Of a stretch of 22,239 nt of DNA, positions 13,915 through 19,414 are shown piece by piece (positions within the stretch are counted from its first letter, which is position 1; every line of letters begins with the position of its first letter). A model generated the notes under the pieces. That model saw only the letters and a list, made by a program, of their open reading frames with translations, was not told where the DNA came from and searched no databases. This DNA comes from JBAVQS01 sp049694275. GTDB taxonomy: Bacteria; Chloroflexota; Anaerolineae; UBA4142; SHND01. The DNA lies in contig JBAVQS010000284.1 of assembly GCA_049694275.1 (NCBI GenBank), positions 1-22,239 of the forward strand, written 5' to 3'. The position numbers and the translations under genes are program-made.

Positions 13915-14160
13915 TTATTTTTGTATCTGGATAATTGGATTGATCGTGAGGTGCGGCCCAGAGTTGTTGATCTGGTCGATGCCGCGGATCGCATCCCCGA
14001 CCTTGGCAATGGTTCCCGGCGCAATGCGCTCGATCAGGACAAAAATCAAGAGGACGGCAATCAGGATGGAAACCGCCCTGCCGCGCCGGCGAGTGGCCAT
14101 AAAGACCGCGGCCGCGAACAAGAGAATGAGAATGAGATCTACAACACCCAGGCTGATCAT
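13915..14160 (-). CDS. Small membrane protein, unknown function
   Basis: About 81 residues. An N-terminal hydrophobic stretch (MISLGVVDLILILLFAAAVF) and a second one (AVSILIAVLLIFVLI) flank a short basic loop (ATRRRGR), predicting two membrane helices with the loop in the cytoplasm. The tail is soluble and ends NPIIQIQK. It recalls small two-helix membrane proteins of no known function. AAGGAGG sits 6 bases before the ATG at 14160; another ATG directly ahead at 14163 is too close to it. It has its own extended -10 promoter and a hairpin-type terminator, so it is a genuine single-gene unit, divergent from the methylase-like gene. Confidence 0.75.
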   Translation of the reverse strand: MISLGVVDLILILLFAAAVFMATRRRGRAVSILIAVLLIFVLIERIAPGTIAKVGDAIRGIDQINNSGPHLTINPIIQIQK

Positions 14161-14186
14161 CATGCGCCTCCTTGAATCGATTGACG

Positions 14187-14211
14187 ACAGGGGGACAGGA
14201 TATCCCCCTGT
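14187..14211 (-). promoter_or_regulatory. Leader hairpin of the small membrane protein gene
   Basis: ACAGGGGGA (14187-14195) pairs with TCCCCCTGT (14203-14211) around a 7-base loop. It lies in the predicted leader, between the -10 at 14224 and the ribosome site. Confidence 0.4.
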
Positions 14212-14223
14212 TCGCCCGGTTTT

Positions 14224-14232
14224 ATTGTATCA
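14224..14232 (-). promoter_or_regulatory. Extended -10 promoter of the small membrane protein gene
   Basis: TGATACAAT on the minus strand (TACAAT at 14224-14229). The -35 is weak. Confidence 0.5.
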
Positions 14233-14308
14233 CAAAGCGTCCCGGCCCCAAAGGGGGTATGTTCTTTGCCGCATCCATCGAAGGAGAGTGCGGGCGGCGA
14301 CTGACTTG

Positions 14309-14317
14309 TGCTATACT
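14309..14317 (+). promoter_or_regulatory. Extended -10 promoter of the methylase-like gene, possibly leaderless
   Basis: TGCTATACT (TATACT at 14312-14317) lies 7 bases before the ATG at 14325, so the mRNA should begin at or next to the start codon. No ribosome site is close; a GGAG motif about 40 bases upstream is too far. Confidence 0.55.
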
Positions 14318-14324
14318 CTGCGTG

Positions 14325-16622
14325 ATGATGCGTGGCGTTTTCATCCCCGACCGCGATCCCCGGTTCCATTTACTGGCGCGGCATCGCCAGCCGCTTGCCG
14401 CCAACGTTGCGCAAGCCTACATCGACGAGTTGACGACTCCCGGCGACCTCGTCGTCGATCCCTTTGCCGCTACGCCGACGGCAGCCCGCCTGGCCCTGCA
14501 ATCCGGCCGCCGCGCCATCGCGGTCGATTCCAACCCCCTGATTGCTTTTGCAGCCCGGCTTGAGGCTACACTTCCCACCCCCCGCGAAATCCAGGTTGCG
14601 CTCGCGCGCTGGGGCGACGTGCCCCGCGAGAATGAAACGCTCCGACAGCATATCGAGGAACAATATGCCACGCTCTGCGCGAATTGCGGGGCGGGCGTCG
14701 TCGCCAATTATTTTGTCTGGAGCCGGGACCTCAACCTACCGGTCGAAAAAGTGTATCACTGTGCGCGTTGCGGCGCACGCCGCGATCCGGCGACTGAATC
14801 CGACCGAACGCGCGCCGCGGCGCACAAACCACGCGGGTTTCACTTTCATCTCATCCTGGAACGACTCGCCGCTGCCGAGAGCGCCTATTATAATCTGCTA
14901 CGCGAACGGCTGGCCCTCTACACGGCACGCAACCTCTATATCCTGGTGACACTCACCTTGAAACTGGAGGTGGCCACGCGGGATGAAGCCGGCCGCCAGG
15001 TATTACTCGGCTGCCTCTTGCATGCGCTGGACACCGGCGCGAGCGTCTATCCAACCGTCGAGGCCCTGCCCGAACGCAAGATACCGCCCACATTCATCGA
15101 GGTCAATATCTGGCGAGCACTGGAACAGGCAGCGGCCGGATTGGCCCAACTCGCTCCCGGCATAGCCATTGCGGCTGGCCCGGAAGCCGTTGCCAGCACA
15201 AGCGTTCCGGCCCTTTACGTCGGCCACGGGTCGACACGCGCACTTGCACAAAACCTGAATGGCGCAGCGCGGCTCATTCTGACCAGTCCCGCTCGCCTGG
15301 ACCCACTCTTTTGGGAGTTATCTTACCTCTGGACACGCTGGCTCCTGGGCAAGCAGGCAGCGCGTCCACTTGAACCTTTCCTTGAAGAAGAGCGACAACG
15401 TTGGGGTTGGTATGGAAATGCGCTGGTCACGGCGATGCGCGATGCCGCTCAACTTTTGACCCGCGATGGTCATTGGGTCGCTGCATTTCCTTCCGGCAGC
15501 CACGCGATGGTTCAGGCATTGACGATGGCCGCTGCGCCGGTCTTTCAACTCGATGCGCTCGCGTTTCGCCCACACCGCGGGGTCGCCGGCGCAACCGAGT
15601 TTGGCGCGCTGCGGGGTGACTATCGGCTCACCTGGTCGCGTCAGGAACTGGCGCCTCCCGCGCAATCCGCGCACGAGGTTTCGCAGGACATTCGGACAGG
15701 TGCACAGACTGGAGCGAAACAGATCCTGGATGCACGCGCCGAAGCCCTCCCCTACTCCTGGCTACATCACGGAGCGATCACCGCGTTGGCCCGCGCCGGC
15801 ACGCTCGCCCAAACCCTGAATGCCCCCATGCACCCACGCGATAATTCCTTTCAATTCCTGCATCGCGAGATCGAGGCGGGGCTCAAGGAGGGCTATGCGC
15901 ATGATTTTGACCACCGGCAGGCAGGTGGGCACGTGCTGTGGCTGCGCTACCAGGAGACGGGCCATGCGCCGCTCACAGAGCGCGTTGAGCAGAGCGTCCG
16001 AGAGATACTCGAATCCGAGAGGCAGATTCCTTTACAGTCGCTAGAGGAACAGGTACTGGAGCGGTTCCCCGAGCTGCTCACCCCAGAGATCGAACTGGTC
16101 GAGGCCTGCGTGACTGCCTACGCCGACATGGTCTCGGGGGAATGGCGCTGGCGGGAACAAGACATGGAGGGATTGGCGCGAGTGCACGCTCAGGTGACCG
16201 AACTGGGGACACGGCTGGGATTTGAGGTTATTCAGAATGGCGATGGCGGAATGGTCTGGCGCGACGAAAAGATTATTCCGGGATCGAGCGGCGGCGCCAT
16301 CCCTGAACACCGCATCCGCGAGGACTCGCATCTCGTCCACATTCACCCCCACCCCGACCCGAGCGCGCTGCGGCGCCATCCGGCCAGCCCACTGCGCGGC
16401 CTGGTCGTTCTGCCGGAAAATCAGGTTGCCCTGACCCGGGAGAAATTGCGCCGTATCCCCAACCTGAACGAATCACTGACCCGCGCGCGATGGGAATTTC
16501 TCCGCAGCGCCCTCGTCGAACAACTCCTCCTCTACCCTACCCTCACACGCGCCGAATTTCAACTTGCCCTGGGGTTGGAGCCGCCGCTCGCGCGAGGGGA
16601 AGAACAACTTGGGTTGTTCTAA
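14325..16622 (+). CDS. DNA-methylase-like protein with zinc ribbon and degraded catalytic motifs
   Basis: 765 residues from the ATG at 14325. Residues 45-72 (DPFAATPTAARLALQSGRR, then AIAVDSNPL) match motif I of DNA methylases such as the DUF1156-like adenine methylases (usual DPFxGxGT), but the GxGT part is ATPT. A zinc ribbon, C118-x2-C121 and C146-x2-C149, follows, as in those enzymes. Where the catalytic [DNS]PP[YF] is expected the sequence reads LILTSPARLDPLFWELSYLW (317-336): the downstream helix fits, the second Pro and the aromatic are gone. The C-terminal 250 residues (helical from PLTERVEQSV, then LGTRLGFEVIQ onward) may be an eroded nuclease-like module; that part is weak. It may bind DNA or SAM without methylating. 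No restriction gene is adjacent. An upstream in-frame extension to 14172 lacks homology. Confidence 0.75.
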   Translation: MMRGVFIPDRDPRFHLLARHRQPLAANVAQAYIDELTTPGDLVVDPFAATPTAARLALQSGRRAIAVDSNPLIAFAARLEATLPTPREIQVALARWGDVPRENETLRQHIEEQYATLCANCGAGVVANYFVWSRDLNLPVEKVYHCARCGARRDPATESDRTRAAAHKPRGFHFHLILERLAAAESAYYNLLRERLALYTARNLYILVTLTLKLEVATRDEAGRQVLLGCLLHALDTGASVYPTVEALPERKIPPTFIEVNIWRALEQAAAGLAQLAPGIAIAAGPEAVASTSVPALYVGHGSTRALAQNLNGAARLILTSPARLDPLFWELSYLWTRWLLGKQAARPLEPFLEEERQRWGWYGNALVTAMRDAAQLLTRDGHWVAAFPSGSHAMVQALTMAAAPVFQLDALAFRPHRGVAGATEFGALRGDYRLTWSRQELAPPAQSAHEVSQDIRTGAQTGAKQILDARAEALPYSWLHHGAITALARAGTLAQTLNAPMHPRDNSFQFLHREIEAGLKEGYAHDFDHRQAGGHVLWLRYQETGHAPLTERVEQSVREILESERQIPLQSLEEQVLERFPELLTPEIELVEACVTAYADMVSGEWRWREQDMEGLARVHAQVTELGTRLGFEVIQNGDGGMVWRDEKIIPGSSGGAIPEHRIREDSHLVHIHPHPDPSALRRHPASPLRGLVVLPENQVALTREKLRRIPNLNESLTRARWEFLRSALVEQLLLYPTLTRAEFQLALGLEPPLARGEEQLGLF

Positions 16623-16634
16623 CCGCGTATGCGG

Positions 16635-17969
16635 CTAAGCGGCCCATCTCATTTCGCGGCCTAACACCGCTCTGATATCATCCCCCTGATGGACGACGTA
16701 GGTCGTGATACCGGCGGCGGCCAGCTCGCCAATGACGCCATCCATTGGCCCCTCGAACCCAAACGAGCGCGGGTCGATGACGACGACGATAATGTGAAGC
16801 CCGCGCCGCCGCGCATCCTGCGCCACCCGGACCCAATCGGGCTCGGCGGACGGGGTAATCAGCACGAGCGTAATACTGCGGCCCAGGCGCGCCGTCTCTT
16901 CCGCCAACAACGCCGAAAAGGGCTCTACGCCGTCCGACTCGACGACCGCCATCATTTCAAGCAGGCGGGATAACTGGCGCTCGCCCCGGTCCGGCTGCGC
17001 AAAAGCACGCGTCCGGTTGGAAACGGAAAGCCCGACCGCACGCTGTTTGTCAAGATAATACTTGCTGAGCGTGGCGGCCACGGTCACCGCATACTCTTCG
17101 GTGTTGGGCGCGAGCTTGCTCACCTTGTCCTGCATCCACAGGTCGGTCAACTCGCGCTCGTACCACGACTGTTCCCACCAGGCGCCCGCATGAATCGCGT
17201 GTTCCAGATCAAGCAGAATCCAGACATCCGACAAGGGGTCGAGCTCGAACTCTTTGACGATGAGCTTGTCGTGCCGCGCCGAAGAGGGCCAATGGATGCG
17301 ATTAAAGGAATCGCCCGGCGCATAATCACGGATGCCCGAGGCGTCGGTGGTGACAAAGTGGGTTCGCAACTGGCGCGTCTCGCCCCCGCGCAGTTGGCCC
17401 TGGGTCGGGGCAAAAGCAGGCAGATCGACAGTCATGGGATAGACGACGATGCTGGACCCGGTATTCGACAGTTTGCGTTGAAAGGTAAAAAGGCCGAAGG
17501 GGTCGCCGCTTACAATCGTGACCGGTCCGAGTTGAAAGCGCCCGCGCAGGCGGCACAGCGAGCGCACCGTCCAGGTATAGCGCACGCCGGGGGACATGGC
17601 GCTGAGCACCCGGCTGACCGCGTGTCCCGGCAAATTTCCATGATCGAGAATCTCGATCCAGAGCTTGCCGATACGCCCGGTGCTCGTCGCCACAAAACGT
17701 TCCTCGGCAATGCGGCCCACCTGCGCGTGGGGGGTCAACAGTTTTCGTTCGAGGCGAAAGGACTGGACGCTGTAAAAAGCCCAGACGAGCGATACGACGA
17801 CAATAATGAAAATCAAGTACGAGAGACGATAAAAAATATCCCGATTCGTTTGATAGGCGAGGTTGGCAAGCAGCGCCCACAGGACGATCAATAACCAGAC
17901 GCGTCGCAGGTTCAAAATAAAACCGGACCGCTCGATAAATCCACGCAGCATATTCCACCATCTCTTCAT
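16635..17969 (-). CDS. DUF58 membrane protein
   Basis: 444 residues. Two membrane helices lie near the N-terminus (about 23-38 and 50-66). The DUF58 signature, IRDYAPGDSFNRIHWPSSAR followed by HDKLIVKEFE, is at 213-242. A C-terminal von Willebrand A-like part begins at WILLDLEHA and includes ITLVLITPS. DUF58 proteins usually accompany a MoxR AAA ATPase and other VWA proteins, and are thought to act in envelope or metal-cofactor assembly; no MoxR gene is in this window. I place the start at 17969 because a TTGAGA-17-TAGAAT promoter ends 7 bases before it and overlaps the alternative ATG at 17978. The gene ends 12 bases from the convergent methylase-like gene. Confidence 0.85.
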   Translation of the reverse strand: MKRWWNMLRGFIERSGFILNLRRVWLLIVLWALLANLAYQTNRDIFYRLSYLIFIIVVVSLVWAFYSVQSFRLERKLLTPHAQVGRIAEERFVATSTGRIGKLWIEILDHGNLPGHAVSRVLSAMSPGVRYTWTVRSLCRLRGRFQLGPVTIVSGDPFGLFTFQRKLSNTGSSIVVYPMTVDLPAFAPTQGQLRGGETRQLRTHFVTTDASGIRDYAPGDSFNRIHWPSSARHDKLIVKEFELDPLSDVWILLDLEHAIHAGAWWEQSWYERELTDLWMQDKVSKLAPNTEEYAVTVAATLSKYYLDKQRAVGLSVSNRTRAFAQPDRGERQLSRLLEMMAVVESDGVEPFSALLAEETARLGRSITLVLITPSAEPDWVRVAQDARRRGLHIIVVVIDPRSFGFEGPMDGVIGELAAAGITTYVVHQGDDIRAVLGREMRWAA

Positions 17970-17976
17970 GAGCAAC

Positions 17977-18005
17977 ATTCTACGCCAAAAGGGGGCATTT
18001 CTCAA
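17977..18005 (-). promoter_or_regulatory. Promoter of the DUF58 gene, possibly leaderless
   Basis: On the minus strand TTGAGA (18000-18005), 17 bp, TAGAAT (17977-17982). Seven bases separate the -10 from the ATG at 17969. Confidence 0.6.
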
Positions 18006-18028
18006 CCGGGGAATCTTTTCACGATTCG

Positions 18029-18037
18029 TGATAAAAT
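18029..18037 (+). promoter_or_regulatory. Extended -10 promoter of the exonuclease-like gene
   Basis: TGATAAAAT (TAAAAT at 18032-18037), 20 bases before the ATG at 18058. It is divergent from the DUF58 promoter, and the two share this short region. Confidence 0.45.
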
Positions 18038-18057
18038 GCAGACAGGGACGGATTAGC

Positions 18058-18729
18058 ATGCCGGATATTTTTTACGACCTCGAAACCAGGGAACTGCTCG
18101 ATCTGTCGCTCGAGGACCAGACCATGGCCATTCGCTCGCTGCACTTTTCGGTTGGCGTCTCTTGGTGTGAATGTCACAAGGAACAGATCTTTTATCGCGC
18201 GGACGCGCTGGCCGAGCACCTCCTGGCGCACGAGCGGATCATCGGATTTAGCATCAAGCGTTTTGACAATGCCGTCCTCGCCTATCAACCCGAACGCTCG
18301 GCCCGGGATGGCGCCGGCAAGAACCTCCCTGAATCTCCCGACCAACTCAAGGCCCTGCTCGACGCCCCTACTTTTGACTTGCAGCTGGACCTGGAAATGC
18401 GGCTGGGTTACCGGCTGGCTCTCCAGGCGCTTGCGCAGGGAACGCTGGGCCGCGAAAAGAACGGGAGCGCGCCGCTCGCGGTCATTTGGTACCGGCTCGC
18501 CGCGCGTCTCAAGCAACAGTATGCTTACTCATTGCGCGAGGCGAATGACGCGGAAGGGGCCTCGCGCGTTCAGGAACTGGGGGCTTGGTTCCAGAACCGG
18601 CTCGAACGCTATTGTGCAGGCGATGTCACAATTGCACGGCAGCTATTCGAGTACGGCGTCGCCAACCGGCGCGTCGCGTTCATCGATTTCGAGGGCGAGC
18701 GCCGCATCGTCAAAGTGGACTGGAAATGA
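18058..18729 (+). CDS. DEDDy-type 3'-5' exonuclease-like RNase H-fold protein
   Basis: 223 residues. The three exonuclease motifs can be read: motif I YDLET (D7, E9), motif II IGFSIKRFD (D70) and motif III YCAGDV (Y185-x3-D189), the last in the DEDDy pattern. FDLQLDLEMR at 106-115 fits the segment after motif II seen in the YprB/DNA-polymerase-B-exo2-like branch, where the substrate is single-stranded DNA or RNA. No helicase domain is attached and the protein is as small as a stand-alone exonuclease domain, so it may act alone or in complex. AGGGA (18043-18047) precedes the ATG with 10 bases between. It is divergent from DUF58. Role in vivo unknown. Confidence 0.8.
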   Translation: MPDIFYDLETRELLDLSLEDQTMAIRSLHFSVGVSWCECHKEQIFYRADALAEHLLAHERIIGFSIKRFDNAVLAYQPERSARDGAGKNLPESPDQLKALLDAPTFDLQLDLEMRLGYRLALQALAQGTLGREKNGSAPLAVIWYRLAARLKQQYAYSLREANDAEGASRVQELGAWFQNRLERYCAGDVTIARQLFEYGVANRRVAFIDFEGERRIVKVDWK

Positions 18730-18753
18730 TCTGCCCCCCAATGAAATTACCCT

Positions 18754-18840
18754 GTTGGCGAACGCGTAGGGGCAATCCCTCGTGGTTGCCCTCGGGGGCG
18801 GGCACAAGGCCACGCCCCTACGGAATCAAGGTTCGCCAAC
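18754..18840. repeat. Nested palindromic repeat of the GTAGGGGC type
   Basis: Outer arms GTTGGCGAAC/GTTCGCCAAC (18754-18763, 18831-18840), second arms CGTAGGGGC/GCCCCTACG (18765-18773, 18814-18822) and an inner GGCAA/TTGCC hairpin (18771-18775, 18786-18790) could fold as a long branched stem. GTAGGGGC...GCCCCTAC palindromes are dispersed repeats in Chloroflexota and cyanobacteria. It fills most of the gap after the exonuclease gene and could end its transcript. Confidence 0.75.
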
Positions 18841-18882
18841 GGAGTCATGAAATAACCCCGATTACAGACGAATGGATAAACT

Positions 18883-19407
18883 ATGAAAAGCTTTGTGCGA
18901 TTTGGCCTTGGCGCCCTTCTCCTATTCAACCTGATCCTCGCCGGAACCGCCCTGGCGGACCGGCCGGCGGATACGCCGGCGCAACAGTCGACCCCCACGC
19001 CGGCCGGCGGGCCGCCCCACGTGCATATCGTCAAGCCGGCTGAGAACGGCGTGGTTTCCATTAGCGAGTTTCCCATCGTCGTGACCGCCGACAATCTCCC
19101 GGCCAACACCGACGCCCAATGGCAGTTTTATATTGATGGCAAACCGGCCGGGAGCGCCACCGGCGCCGCCATTACCTATACCCTCTCGATTACGGTATCG
19201 GGTCCCCACACGATCCAGGCTGCGCTCGCCGGCCCCGGAGGAAGCGAACTGGCCAGCGCCGCGGTCAATGTCACCGCCGCGCCGCGTACGCCCGACGCCG
19301 CCTTTAATGTTTCAAATATGGGCCCGGTCATGGCCGTGCTGACCATCGGCATCTTTTTGTTAATCATCTTTTCGGTGCGCCTGACCCGTCGCCCGGCTGT
19401 TCGTTAG
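18883..19407 (+). CDS. Exported Ig-like protein anchored by a C-terminal helix
   Basis: 174 residues. A signal peptide (residues 1-25, ending ALA) is followed by a short Thr/Pro-rich linker, then a beta-sandwich-like domain (about 46-132), opening PPHVHIVKPAENGVVSISEF and continuing with GPHTIQAALAGPGG. A membrane helix near 149-166 (AVLTIGIFLLIIFSV) ends in a basic tail, so the domain should face outward. The HVHIVKP start and beta pattern recall Ig-like and YtkA/DUF4399-type exported domains found near copper genes; I do not assign a ligand. There is no clear ribosome site. The next gene begins 8 bases after the stop, so it almost surely forms an operon with the CopC-CopD-cytochrome protein. 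Confidence 0.8.
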   Translation: MKSFVRFGLGALLLFNLILAGTALADRPADTPAQQSTPTPAGGPPHVHIVKPAENGVVSISEFPIVVTADNLPANTDAQWQFYIDGKPAGSATGAAITYTLSITVSGPHTIQAALAGPGGSELASAAVNVTAAPRTPDAAFNVSNMGPVMAVLTIGIFLLIIFSVRLTRRPAVR

Positions 19408-19414
19408 CTCGCGG

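Noticed and set aside
17190..17894. 234-residue plus-strand frame
   Set aside because: Antisense to the DUF58 signature region; no recognisable features.
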